Assembly (NCBI RefSeq): GCF_029873635.1
Contig: NC_080428.1
Location: 66,371,101 to 66,435,100, forward strand
DNA: 64,000 nucleotides
Source: Malania oleifera
Lineage: Eukaryota; Streptophyta; Magnoliopsida; Santalales; Ximeniaceae
Reading direction: 5' to 3'
Each line of letters opens with the position of its first letter. The stretch's first letter is position 1. The translations under genes and the position numbers were made by a program. This document shows, piece after piece, positions 20,740-32,961 of this stretch. The notes beneath the pieces were generated by a model. The model worked only from the letters and a program-made list of their open reading frames with translations. It was not told the DNA's origin and searched no databases.

Positions 20740-22935
20740 GTACTTTGTGAGCTTGTCATAGCATATTTGTCTTTAGAATTTACCTTTTGAATGGTCTTTT
20801 CGTCACTTCTTCCCTTGTAAAAATTCACGAGTTAAATCAGGCAGAATTTGCTTGCTTGTTATATTTTCAATATCAAATTAAAATATGGATAATAAAGCTT
20901 GCCATCTAGTAAATATCTGTTTCGATGCTAAATTTTTTACATCCTTGGTTAAGACATATTTGGTTGATTTGCAGTTTACTCTTAATAAGAATTTTTTGTT
21001 TAATAAGTCATCTTGGAATTTTATGATGCATAGGACTATTGCCAATATTTCTTTTTTGACTAAGGAGTTTTCCTAAGTTTCATTCCATGCTTCGGAGCTA
21101 TATCTTACTAGTTTTTCTATATTGGCAATCACTTGTTAGGATGCCACCATATCCCACATTAGAAGCATCTGTTTCAACTATTTAAAAGCTCGTGGGTTAC
21201 AAATTGTCATAAGGGGAGATTTAAGATATTTTGTTCTATTTCCTTAACTATTTTTGTCTAACATGAGGACCATGGTAGAGGGTCTTTCTTTAATCTATCA
21301 TAAAAATGTTTATAGGTTTTTCTTAGGTCTTTGTAAAAATTTGATAGATAATTCAAACATTCTAAGAACCTTTGGAGTTGTTTTTTGTCTTTGATTTCAT
21401 CCAAAAATTTGTTAGCAAATTTGATACTTATGCTAATAGGCATTATTGTCCCATTTTATATAATATGACCTAGGAATGTGATCTCGGTTTGGCGTAATAC
21501 AACTTTCTTTTCAGAAACCACTAATCCATTTGTCTTGATTATTTTCATGAAAATCTTTAAATGTTTAAAGTGTTTGTTTAGATTTTCTAAGAAGACTAAA
21601 CATCATCAATATAAACAATTATGAAATATGCATATGGGTTGATTATATCATACATAACTCAGTTTGTTTATTGAATATTTTCTCAATTTTGGAGATGTCA
21701 CTTTGATAATCCTCTTGGTAGTTTTCTTGGTCTAAAATTTCACTAATATTTTCATCAAGAGCTTATGTTTTGAAAGTAGCTAAAAGTTAACTATCTATTT
21801 GGTCTAAGATCTCTTTCTTGTCAAAACATCCCTTTATATACAATGGGTCAGGGAGTTTAAATCCAATGTTTAATTCTTTTCTTTTTTCTTTTCCTTTTTG
21901 GTTGAGTGGAAACGCTCGAGGCAGATGGTCTTGTTGATCTATATTTTGTTTATCCTTTTCTATCTTATCTATTTGTTTATCTATCTTATCTAATTTTTTT
22001 CCATTTCATAACTTTTTATTTTGTCTTATTGTTCTCCTAAAGTTGTTAAGTATTCATTTGTATAATTATTTTGTCTATCCATGATTTGAACATGTTACTG
22101 TGTTGCATGTTGTATTAGGTTTAAGTTGTCAGCTATTAGGAATGGAAGTCCATGTATTTCATTGTCTTTATGTTGTAAGTAAATTCTTTCTTTTAGGGAG
22201 TGATTTCCTATAATAAGATCATTATCTGTCTTATAAACTTTTCCAGTTTTGTTAATAGTAGAGCAGTCTCTTTTGTATTTTTTTTCTATTTTTATACCAA
22301 TCAAAGAATGAATTTTTTTTTTCAATCAAAGAATGAAATATTTTTTTTATTTTGGTCATATATTCGCATCATCTTTGTTTGTAATTTTAAATTTTTTCTT
22401 CAGTAAACCTTCAAAATAATTTTTCCCTTAAACCTTTGTTCTTTTTTTGACAGAAATTCTTTGTTTAATTATTCTTGTTTGTAATAAATTCTTTGTCTAG
22501 AACATTGCATTCATAAATCCGAAATTGGGTTGATGAAAAGTTTTGTTTAAATTTTTCATACATTGGTTGGGCTATTTGTTCTTCTATATGTATCCCTTTC
22601 ATCTTTGTAAGGGGATCTTCTTCTGATGTCGATATTCTAGATTTCTCGAAGTCTATGATTATGTGTTTTGAAACAAAAAAGAATCTTTGTCTAGTTATTA
22701 TAGTTCTAAAACAAATGGAATGTATATCGGATCTATCTCTTTAGAATTTTATTCCCATATCTCCTTATTCGTACTTAATATATCCTCCAAATGTCCTATT
22801 TGCATGTTGGGCTTGTGGAGGAAGGACTCTTGATTTTATCCATTAGTGTAACAAGCTAATCTCATTCCACCTAAAGATTTTTGGTACCATGACATTACCA
22901 TGAGGTGAGATGTCATAATATATTGGTGGGCGTTC
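20740..22935 (-). pseudogene. Endogenous caulimovirid (plant pararetrovirus) fragment
   Basis: Read 22935 to 20740 on the - strand. The first part (22930-22100) resembles the movement-protein region (motifs PPIYYDISPHGNV and KIFRWNEI). An acidic/Lys-rich stretch like a capsid N-terminus follows (22090-21660). Then come an RT palm with the YIDD box (about 21595-21610), KKQLQRFLECLNYLS (21380s) and an RNase H region (ENSLVKKEILAIVLC, KQIFTRWQALLS). The capsid body, protease and front of the RT are missing between about 21650 and 21660, i.e. an internal deletion. Stops and frameshifts are frequent; it is a relic and cannot be active. The layout resembles petuvirus/florendovirus-like caulimovirids; the genus is not resolved. 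Confidence 0.75.
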
Positions 22936-23322
22936 TTGGTGAGTTAAAGTGAGGGATAATTCTTGAACTCAAGAATTTATAATGAATTTTATACAAAATA
23001 GTCTCTTGAAGGAATTTGCAGTTGTGTACTAAGCACTTTTCTTTGTGTTTTGGAAGTTTCTACTATCACTAGAATTGAGTCCTGCAACCTATAATTCTAG
23101 CATACTGGTACCTTAATTTTACATTTGTCAGTAGTACCTTAATTTTATAAGGCAGCATTCTGCTAAATAACATACTTGTCATAACCAAGATAAACTTATT
23201 GAATAATTAGTGCACAAGGTTAATTGCTTAATAATTTAATATATTTTTTAAAAAATAAAATTTTAACCTTTTTGTTAATTGTAATCCCTCACCCTCCTAT
23301 GAACGAGTTTAAGTTAATTTTA

Positions 23323-23635
23323 AGATAAAAGATACTTTAACTCTTTTGAGGTTTGATAAAAGGACATGAATCGCCATTGAAGTTGAAAATTTTCATAGAA
23401 GGTCTATGAAATTTTAAGTATTTCACAAATCTCTCCCGACATTTAATTTTTAAGGTACTTATAATATCTATTTGTTAAATATAAAAAAAAAAAATTTAGT
23501 GTCATTTTAAAAAAACTTTAAGTGAGATTTCTGAAAATTTTTGAATATCATAAGAGGTCCTTAAGATTTTTTAAATCTCAAAAGAGGTCTTGTTTTTTTT
23601 TCTCAAATCTTAGAGAAAGGTCATTATCTTTTACC
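23323..23635. mobile_element. Foldback MITE-like element, copy 3
   Basis: The left end AGATAAAAGATACTTTAACTC pairs with the reverse complement of the right end, GGTAAAAGATAATGACCTTT. Internal phrases (GAGGTTTGATAAAAGGACA) match the copies at 16404 and 17117. It ends 5-9 bp before the insertion site of the large SIRE element at 23645. Confidence 0.5.
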
Positions 23636-23639
23636 ATTA

Positions 23640-23644
23640 ACATG
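23640..23644. repeat. Target-site duplication ACATG (left copy) of SIRE element B
   Basis: ACATG at 23640-23644 is repeated at 36799-36803. The two copies flank a 13.15-kb block whose outer ends are homologous LTRs, so everything between entered this site with or after element B. Confidence 0.88.
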
Positions 23645-24624
23645 TGTTAATTGTTGTAGCCCGGGAGTATGTACGTGTGTCCCGCAACGGATATGCAATA
23701 TAGAGTCAGAGGGGGGGGGGGGTGAATGACTCTTTTCACTTATTAAAAATATCTTTACAAAAAAAAAATACTTGACAAGATTCAAGCAATTATATCACAA
23801 TATATGGAATTTAAATCATGCACAAGATAAATAATAAAGAGTAGGGAGAGATAAGTTTAACACCAGGATTTAACGTGGTTCGACACCCAGCCTACATCCA
23901 TGCCTTAGCACCAAGCCAAGGATTCCACAATCTATTATACCAATCTCCTTCACCAGCAGAGAAGCCTTACAACTTGGGAACAAATCCCAATTGCGCTCAC
24001 CAAGAACCTTCACTCAATGATTCACAAAGAACCTATTACAATGAAGATGATTTACAAAGAAACACTCCTTAAATGAGCTAATATGAAATACAATCAAATC
24101 CTCAATTTTATCTCTTAAGAAATGATTCACACAAGATCAATTAGTAAGAGAGGATTGAGCACTTTTGTATGAAAGACTAATATGCAAGGTGCAAAGTGTT
24201 AGGTTTTGCAAATCAAAGATATAATTGACTAAGATGATCAAAAACCTACCTAAACAAGTTTAGGAACTTGTATATATAGTCCAAAGCCCCTAATAGTCGT
24301 TAACTAGTCGTTGGGAGCAATCCCCAACAAAAATTAGTCATTTTCTATCCGTTAGGACGTTGGGCTCGAGATCGCTCGTCAACGAGTCCCTTGTAACGTC
24401 GACGAGGCACCTATATACCTTTGTCAACAAATTCTTGTTCTCGTTGACGATACTCCTCAATAAGTCTCAGGTGAGTCTTCGTATCTCTTCATCGACGATT
24501 CCCCTGTATACGTCGACGAGTCACCTTCACACACCAGTCAACGAATCCACTATATTTGTCGATGAGTAACCTTTGTAGTTTCAGGTGCTCTCGGGATCTT
24601 TTCGTCGAAGAGTATTATGTGTAC
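23645..24624 (-). mobile_element. 3' LTR of element B, segment 1
   Basis: Starts TGTTAATTGTTGTAGCCC on the + strand and matches 34987 onwards, including AGTATGTACGTGTG, the G-run, AACGTGGTTCGACACCCAG and the CGACGA-motif array (24360-24560). It is interrupted at 24624, where TGTAC is the duplicated target of the nested element (a). Confidence 0.85.
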
Positions 24625-25904
24625 TGAAATTGGAATAGCTTCCCAACAGGGGGGTGAATTGGGATTTAAAAATTATATTCCCCTTTGTCTTAGTTCTTTT
24701 GAGTTATAACAATAACCAAAACTTAAACACAATCACAAAGTTTATCAAAATCGAAACAATATAATTAATCACTCAATCCTTGTAACAATAACCTTGTATT
24801 AATATGAAAATTTGTTGAACTTGTTATAAGCCTTGTATCACAATTATCCTTCTTCCTAATGTTCAGCTTTTAAATAAACTTTCAGATTAATAAGTCAAGG
24901 ATGATCAATCAACGTAGTCCCTTTCGGTTTCCGCAATCAATGCTGATCCATCCAAAACAAATTACCTTTCGATCTATTTAACAACCAAACATCCATAATT
25001 GAATTTTAAAGCAACCACACAGATTATATATTTTGCTTAAAAATAAAGAGCAAGGAAGAGAAAGAAGAACACGAGGTTTTTATAAGGTTCGGCTTCAACA
25101 CAGCCTACGTCCTCGCCCTTGGCAAAACCACCAAAGGATTCACTATCACTATTCCTTTACCAGGAGGAACAATACAAGTTACAACACTCCTTGGGTAAGG
25201 CTAGAGTTCGCCTTCTCCAAACAATATCCCCTTGTTTGGTCTAACGATTCAGCACTCGAAATGTCAATCAACCTGTTACAAATATTCAAAATAAGGCGTA
25301 CAAGAACTTGCTCCTCAAAGAGCTAATTAGTACAAATTGAAACACTATGTACTTCAGTAAATTCAGAATATGAATTTCAGAATGAAGCTCTAGAAATTTA
25401 TCACCATAAGTATCTTTCAATGAATGAAAGAATCAACAATCGATGCACAAACTCAGTGAGAAACTTAGCAAAACTTCAGAGATTTTCATGAGTGATGAAA
25501 GCAATAGAGAGCTTTCAGAATTTCAATAAACTTAGAGAGAGTATGATAGCTGAATTGATTTCTTGGTGTCTAAAACAATGATCCTTGAGGGTATTTATAG
25601 AGGTAGAAAGACTTCTTACTTGTTCCTTAAGTTTACTTGGAGTAGGGTCCAAGTTTTAAATTTATTTAAGCTTCAAATAATTTAAATTTCAAAAATATGG
25701 CAGTTGGAAATTTTGAAAATTGTCGCGAGCCAAATGAATGTGAAGTCTTGGCAGTCATCTGTCTATGTATAACATTCATATTTTTTTAGACAGAAAGGTG
25801 GCAGTCGTCTGTCCTTATGTTGACAATCGTCTGTCACAAGAATAATTCAATTTTAAACAACTAAGTAGGGTGGCAATCGCCTTTCCTCAGCTTGGCAGCC
25901 GTTT
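24625..25904 (-). mobile_element. LTR 3' part of element (a)
   Basis: On the - strand it ends CAATTCACCCCCCTGTTGGG and holds the CGAGGACGTAGGC...GAAGCCGAACC block usual in SIRE U5. At 25740-25905 it carries imperfect repeats of the type GGCAGTCGTCTGTC. It joins gag directly at about 25905. Confidence 0.7.
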
Positions 25905-26663
25905 GTTAGCAAGGCCATGCCATCATCCGTTTCGGAATCGCTTCCTTCACTTGAATAGCTTGATGATGCCTTAAGTGCAGCAACCTTGTTAGCTTTGCTT
26001 TGTTCATTTTTCCTCTCATTTATGGCTAGCTCATAGGTGATAAGTGATCCAATGAGTTTGTCTACCGACATCTCCTTGAGATTTCTCCTTTCTACTATTG
26101 TAGTAGCTTTTGCTTCCCACACTAAAGGTAATCCACTGAGTATTTTCCTGATCAACTCATAAGAGGGGTAAGTTTTTCCAAGAGCATTTAAAGAGTTAAT
26201 CATGTGTGTGAATCTAGTGTACATGGATTGTATGGATTTATCAATGGTCATTTTAAATGCTTCATATTCACTAGTAAGTATGTCTGTTCTGCTATCCTTT
26301 ACTTCCTTAGTGTCTTCATATGTAACTTCTAATTTTTCCCAAATTTCTTTAATTGAGTTACATGCCATTACCCTATCAAATTCATTGACATCTAGTACAC
26401 AAAAAAGTATATTCATGGCTGTGGCATACTGACTTCCAATCCTCTTCAGTATATTCATCTTCAGTTTTAGGTACATTAATCTTTTCAATGACTTTCATGG
26501 GAATGTGATTTCCTTTAGTCACAATTTTCCAGACCTTCCAATTTACGTTCAGTAGATATATGCTTATCCTACGTTTCCAATAAGTGTAATTTACACCACA
26601 GAAAACGGGTGGTCTAGTGGATGAGTGTCCCTCACCAAATGGAGTTACACCAATGTGTGCCAT
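25905..26663 (-). pseudogene. Gag fragment of element (a)
   Basis: Starts with ATG at 26663 (MAHIGVTPFGEGHSSTRPP), followed by FCGVNYTYWKRRISIYL. A second frame (26488-25905) has DVNEFDRVMACNSIKEIWEK, TRFTHMINSLNALGKTYPSYE and LIGSLITYELAINERK, the UBN2-type capsid domain of copia gag. There is one frameshift near 26400. The nucleocapsid knuckle is lost. The start MAHxGVxPFGEG is the same as in the element at 60302. Confidence 0.85.
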
Positions 26664-26689
26664 GTGATCGTTTTACAAATTAACTATCA

Positions 26690-28554
26690 AGTCTAAGTAA
26701 ACCCGCTCAAGGATTCACTAAAAACCCTGCTCCTTAAAGTGGGACGGAGCTTCCCTTACAAACCGCTGCTTATAAAAGGTGCAACTCTCTCCTTATCTGC
26801 TGCTCATAAAAGGTACAACTTCGTCCTCACACCCGGTTCATAACCTGAACCGTGTTTACAATGAAATCTGAAAATAACACTCAAAACAATGCTTCTAACA
26901 AAAGCTAGTGAGTATCAATTTCCTAGCACATTAACATATGATATAACTTGAAGCTCGTGAATGTATGAAAACAATAAAATCGTTTTATGTATGATATGCT
27001 TCAACACACGAATTCTTTTTTAACCAAAACTTTCAAGTAAAGATAAATTCAAAACGTTTTGGAATAATCTAGGGTTCTTGGTTCACTTTGCAAAACTGCA
27101 CACTTATATAATTGAAGTGAACTTGTTGGCAAAAACTTTGTCTTGAATATACACTCAATCAAAATTACAAAGTTTTATTTCATGTACTCAACCACAAAAC
27201 TGAGTATATTAATTTGCAGAAAAATATCCCTAAATTAAAATTATATTTATAAGTATCAAGGATATTAAATCAAGTTCTAATGTATCTAAAGAAAGATCCT
27301 TTTAGAAACCACACACTTGAATCAAACCTTTCAATGAGTCACACACCATAAAACAAATAATGATCTTGTTTAAAATAGCTTGGTATATATAAAGATACTT
27401 TCAAGATCACTCTTTTAATCAAAAATTAGGTTTTTCAAGAAGAAGCCCTTTGAGAAAATATATGTGTATTCATATACTCTTGAACTAAGATTTAATCTAC
27501 CAAGTTAGATAAACTTTCTCAAGTAATGATCCCTTAGAAAATTAATTTTTGTACGAAAGGCACACTCAAGATCAATACTTTTCAATACTAGTCAAGAACA
27601 ACCAATGAGATGATATGTAAAAATCACAAGACTAATAACTTGAAAGATCAAACCTCAATACTAGATTGAAGTACAGTAGAGTAACCAAGTTCCCTTTGAA
27701 AATCTGAATTGATTTGCCCAAGTTTGAAGATATGAGATTGATGTATAGGCAAACGAATAACACTAAGAGTGGATAATCAACAAACTTGTAACAAAGTGTG
27801 TTCTTCTCTTTCTTGTGTGTCTCTCTCTTTTCTAGGGTTTAGATATTCATAATATATAGTATATTACCCTTAGAATTGATCTCAATCGTTGGATCAATAA
27901 GATACCTCGCGTGTCTTTTTAATAAAGAACTGATTTTTAGGCTTTCCCACGAGTTCAGGTAACCAAACTCGACTTCAAGCTCCTGAAGTGTCAACTTTAG
28001 GCACCTGAGGTTCCAAGGTCAGGCGACCGAGGTACCTCTGCCAGGTTCTGTCTTTCCCATTTAATTCTTCAGGCGACCAAACTTAATCTTCAGGCAACCG
28101 GAGAAATTCTTCAGGCTACTAAAGTGAACTTCAGGTTACCGAAGTCCAAATTTTTATTTCCTTTTTCTAATTTTAGAAAATGTTTTGCTCTTTTTCTTGG
28201 GCCTTTTATAAAACATATTTTCCATGATTTCAAAAACATTTCTAAGTCCATGAAGGTTCCCTAATGATATATATGAAATGCATGAATCCTAAAATCATTC
28301 TAAGTTATGTTGAGCCTCAAGATAAATCATACGAAAATGTAGATACATGAGTTCTAAATACCCTTTCCCAAGATATTCTTGAACTTTGCCACTTGCATCT
28401 TGATTCTCGTACTCTTTGAGTTCCATGGATCTTGCCAAGATTTGTTAACTTTTCGTGCATGCTTAGTGTAAGTCCTGTTCACAAACTTAATGCACAAATC
28501 AAATATCAAGTGATTTGTCATTATCAAAACAAGATTGGACTCGTAGAGTCAACA
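26690..28554 (-). mobile_element. SIRE-type LTR (family X, copy 2), truncated
   Basis: Homologous to 8884-10835 along most of its length: CCCTGCTCCTTAAAGTGGGA (26728), TCTAGGGTTTAGATAT (about 27831), the CACTTGCATCTTGATTCTCG region and AGTCAACA at 28554. The U5 end with the GGTTCAGCC block is missing. A motif array (AGGCGACCGAGG, CAGGTAACCAAAC) occupies 27955-28150. Confidence 0.78.
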
Positions 28555-28599
28555 ATCATCAAAATCAAGAGTTTGTAAGCCTAACTAGGCTAACATGTA

Positions 28600-29235
28600 C
28601 GTTGACGAGTCGCCTTCACACACTAGTCGATGAATCCCCTGTATTCATCGACGAGTGTTCTGGGGCTGAAACTCATACATTGTTTTCCCTTGTTCAAAAA
28701 AGCCTTTTAACACTTAAAACATTTCTTGGACAAAATATAAGAAAGATATTAAGTCTAATGAAGTTCAAAACTTGTCCAAGTGAGTTTCTCCTTGATTATA
28801 AGATATCTTATTAATAAAAACCTATTTGAAAGCTCGTTTGATATCTTATATGTCATTGTGTCCTTTTGTGAAAAATACTTGATTTCTTCGAAACTTTTGG
28901 CCATAAGACTCATTTTGACACATTTGGGATCAAGTATGAAAATGTCTGTAAAACCAAGTTGTTAAAAACTTGTCCCTTTGAAAACCATATTTGAGTTTAG
29001 AATTCATTTAACAAACTCTTTAAGTTTAACTTTGAAAACCATGAATGGTGAGTTTGTGTTTGTCTTTAGTGCAATCCTATAAACTAATGTGTCCTACTAT
29101 GCATGTGTTTTGCTAAACTATTGCTCAGAAATCATACAGAAACAAAATGCAAGAGTTACAAAATGAACCTACCACTCACACAACCCTTATAACAAATAAT
29201 TCAACAATTATAAAACATCCGGTTGTGCTTGGGTC
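28600..29235 (-). mobile_element. 3' LTR of element B, segment 2
   Basis: Matches 35955-36595 of the 5' LTR, including CCTTCACACACTAGTCGATG and GAAAGATATTAAGTCTAATG. It ends at GGGTC (29231-29235), the duplicated target of nested element (b). Confidence 0.85.
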
Positions 29236-31344
29236 TTTTGACTTTTTGAGTCCGATCCTTAGTTTTGATAATGACAAATTGCAAGTTACTCATGTGTGCA
29301 CTCAGTACCTGAACAGGTCTTTAATTCAAACACATACACAAGGCAAGGAAATGGAAGCCAAAAGGGACATAAAGTACACATATTCCTAGCATATTCTATG
29401 AAGTTTTAGAAGATCAAAGAAGAAGAAGACTTATTGTTTAGTTTGTATAATGCGTTTTGTTTCATTATTTGATCTGTAATATTGTGGTCTGTAATAACTG
29501 CATCTCATGCATGATAGGTTTTTTGCTCAAAGGTCATAGTCTGACCATAGGGAAGTTAAATGACCATACACAGGGTCGATCGACACTAGGTTTTTAGGCT
29601 AAATTAAAAAGCCTATGCCGTAAACTAACCATAGGTTCCCATGCACATAATGAAAATTCCCTAAAAGATTTTATATCACACTTATAATTATAGGGACAAC
29701 AATTAAGAGGCCAATCAGGTCTTAATCTGAATTTGAAAGGGCTTCAGGGAGACTGAACTTGTATGGTTAAAATGGTTCGGGTGACCGAATGAGCAAAAAT
29801 TCAACAAGTTAACTTGGCTCGAGCAACCGAACCCATTTTGAACTGATTTTGCACGGTCGACCGAACGTTCAAAGTAACTTTTCTCACTGTCCTCGGGCGA
29901 CCGAACTCTTAGTTCAAATTGGGCTTGGGCAACCGAATGTTGGGTTTTGGCAACCCGAATGTTGGATCAGGCGCCCGAAACCACGAAAGTTGGGAAATCG
30001 CCTTAAAGTTTAACCACCCAATCTCACCTCAGCCCCCTGAAATCAAGAACAGACCTCTGTCTATTCGGGCGACCGGCCTAAAGGACCGGGGGACCGAACC
30101 TCTCGGTTAACTTAATTTAACCATGGTAATTAGGGTTAAAAACTCAATTAAACATTTTAAAAATCCCCAACTTGTCCCCCAACGGTTATTTTTTGCCAGA
30201 CTTTATATATACCCCTTCATTACTCATTTTTAAACAAGAGATTAGGAAGAAAAATCCTCCCAAATAAATTTTGTGTTTTATTCATTATCTTACTCTCTTA
30301 TCTTTATTATTTTGAAAATTTTTTTAAGAGAGCAAACATTTTGGGCATTTATCTTCAAAATCAAAAATCACTTGCTCTCTCCTTTGCTCATTTTTACAAA
30401 TTATTTTGAGAGTGATTCTTAAGTCCTTCCCAAGTTATTTCCTTGATATATATTTGTTGGGAAACTCTTCTTAGCTTGTGAATCTTGCACACTCAATTGC
30501 AAGATTCAAAGTCTTGTATTGTGCATTATTTGAAAAATATTTTTTGGCAAGCAAAACCCTAAATATCTGCTGTGCTTTACATTCGACATATATTGTTGAG
30601 GTATTTGACTAGGGTTATTATGATTCTCTAATTGTTCATACTTTGAATATATTATCTTGAATTAGAAATCTAACTTACTCACACATAAACATATAGATAC
30701 ACATTTTATTGTGAGTTGATATTCTGTATTATCAAGATCTCACTTGAACTTAAAATCCTATCATACTTGAGTGCATTTCGAGCATATTGTTGTACACATC
30801 TGCTTGCTTAGAAGCATATTCTGGTTGTACAAAATATTTCATTTGATTATTTATTTTATTCCTGGTGTGTGGTCAGAAGAGGGAGACTTGTCTTGTGAAA
30901 AGTGTTGGACTTACTTAGACCTAGTTAGAAGAGCACTGGATTCGTTTAGATCCGAATAAAAGAACTAGGTACACCAGCCTGTAAGGTGTTGTAAACGGTG
31001 TCGCTCCACTCGTGAAGTGAGCAACTAGTGGAATGCTTAAGCTGCTGCTTAAGGCAGGGACGTAGGCACAGTTGGTAGAACCCCGATAACATATCTCGTG
31101 TCATTCTCTTTCCCTGCACTATTTAATTTTCCATATTTATTTGTTTATATTTCAATTTCTATGAATGCTTGGGAAATACTGAGATTGCTTTAATTGTTTA
31201 AATATTTGCTCAGTTAATTACCAGTGTGATTGGGATAGCATAGAAATACCATAGGTTATGAAATACTGATGTTATATGGTTTAACCTAGACAACAGTTTT
31301 ATATTTCCAATTCACTCCCCTCTTGGGAATACACTAATTCCAAA
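29236..31344 (+). mobile_element. Nested SIRE-type solo LTR (b)
   Basis: Flanked by GGGTC (29231-29235 and 31345-31349). The 2109-bp LTR is in + orientation: TTTTGACTTTTTGAGTCC at the start, TTTTGATAATGACAAAT, a TATA box (CTTTATATATACC, about 30200), and AGGGACGTAGGCACAG (about 31057). It ends with ATTCACTCCCCTCTTGGGAA near 31306. Repeats such as CGGGCGACCGAAC crowd 29750-30090, just upstream of the TATA box. There is no internal domain. Confidence 0.82.
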
Positions 31345-31528
31345 GGGTCCTTCCAGGTATGTGTCCATTTGATCTTTCCTTCTTGACGTCTACTCAGTCC
31401 AATATTTGCCTCTCACATTTGCCACTTGTACCTCTACTAACCATAACTGCAAAGACAGGAAAGCACTAGGAACACACAAATAGGTTAATATCATAAAAAC
31501 ACGTTAAATACAGCCAACAAGGCTAACA
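31345..31528 (-). mobile_element. 3' LTR of element B, segment 3 (LTR start)
   Basis: Matches 36593-36798. On the - strand it begins TGTTAGCCTTGTTGGCTG and follows a polypurine tract, which fixes the LTR start. Confidence 0.85.
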
Positions 31529-31545
31529 ATTTACCCCTTTTTGAT
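31529..31545 (-). other. Polypurine tract of element B
   Basis: On the - strand ATCAAAAAGGGGTAAAT directly precedes the 3' LTR. A second, better tract (ATCAAAAAGGGGGAGGATG, - strand, about 31643-31668) lies about 120 bp further from the LTR, and two more CTCCCCC repeats (+ strand) lie at 31950 and 32011. Confidence 0.7.
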
Positions 31546-32961
31546 AATGTCTAACCTATTAACAATCTACTTAATCTTTGTATTTGTATTTATACTTAAC
31601 ATAGCTTATCATGCAAAGATAAGTTTACCTAGAACTATAAGGCTAACATCCTCCCCCTTTTTGATGATGGCAAACCATTGGTGTTCTCTTAAAGGGTATA
31701 TTTTAAAGCTTCCTTTTACTTTATGCATCGAAGGTGTAAAATTATTTAACTATATTTTTCATATCTATTAAAACTTTAAATATGCACACCATAAAATAGA
31801 AAGATCATGTAAAGATAAAAATTAGAACTTTCATATTATCTTTGAATTACCACATGCATTCTACCCCACATGCATTTTCCATGTATTTCATTCTCCCCCA
31901 CACATAATACCACACAACATTCTCTTAACAAAGAAAACACTGAAATACCTTCTCCCCCTTTGATCATCATAAAAAAGAGAGGTACTAATCATTTTTCTAA
32001 AAACTAATTTCTCCCCCTTAAAATGTGCTACCATGGTGGTGAGGTGAGTGTGCGCTAAACACATATGCTAAAAGATTTGCTAAACCATAACGCTTGAAAA
32101 ACCAAGAATGACTTTCTTGCAAAAACATGAATGATGTTCTTTAAGAAAATACCATATGATGTAGATCAATCATTCAATGCAAATTTTCTAAAAGTTGTTA
32201 TGACTAGCTTTTACTAAAGCTCAAGTCCATGTATGGGATATGTTATGCTATGCTTTTAATAATTCTACTATATATCCAAGCAAGAGCATAAATCATCAAA
32301 ACACATCATAACATGCTTTTGGATAAAAAAATCAAAACCTTAGAAATTCACAAAAGAAAACAAGGTTTTTCCAATTACCAAGCTTGGAGCACATGCTATT
32401 TCATTCCATAAAGCAATAGCCAATATTTCAAAAGGAGGTTAACCAATTTTCAAGATAGAAACAATTAAAGCATTGTATTGGTTTTAATCAAATGAACTCA
32501 TTAATATTGGCATGATTCTCAAGAGATTTCTAGAAAAATAATTTAATACAAATTAAAATGCGAAAACTGGAATTTTCATATTTTGAGCACAAACCAAAAA
32601 TAAGTGTTTTTATTTTATCATAAAGACAATTTACTTTTTCAACACTTATTTATTTCACCTAGGTGTGGTTTGAATCTACCTAAGGTCCTAAACCTAATTC
32701 CTAATCCTAGGTCCTAAGGAAACAATTCAAAGAGCTCATGTGTTTCCTTTTGGTACCCATTCCTCCTTGGGTCCCAAGGGATTGGTTTTCTTTACAACCC
32801 ATTCCATTTTTCTTTCTTTGCCTTTATTTCCTCTATAAGGGTAAAAATATCATATGTGGCCCTTCCTTTTACAATATAGACAAATTTTGTTTTTGAGAGT
32901 CTTGACTTATTTCCATTATTTTTGCTTGTGGAGGCATACCCATGTGACTTATAAGAGGTTT
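31546..32961 (-). other. Internal 3' region of element B, no pol
   Basis: In SIRE elements this place would hold protease to RNase H. Here about 1.4 kb of AT-rich DNA has no pol motifs. Near 32950-32700 the - strand still shows GPKEEWVPK, the end of SIRE gag just before protease, and a damaged knuckle, so the deletion starts right after gag. Confidence 0.65.

Larger units (their letters stand above)
24625..28594 (-). mobile_element. Nested SIRE-like element (a), rearranged
   Basis: Flanked by TGTAC (24620-24624 and 28595-28599) inside the 3' LTR of B. On the - strand it begins TGTTAGCCTAGTTAGGC and ends ATTCCAATTTCA. The order is: 40 bp of LTR start, a truncated family X LTR (28554-26690), gag (26663-25905), then an LTR 3' part (25904-24625). 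No PBS, protease, integrase or RT is present. The two LTR parts come from different families, so the element has been rebuilt by recombination, either before or after insertion. Confidence 0.8.
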
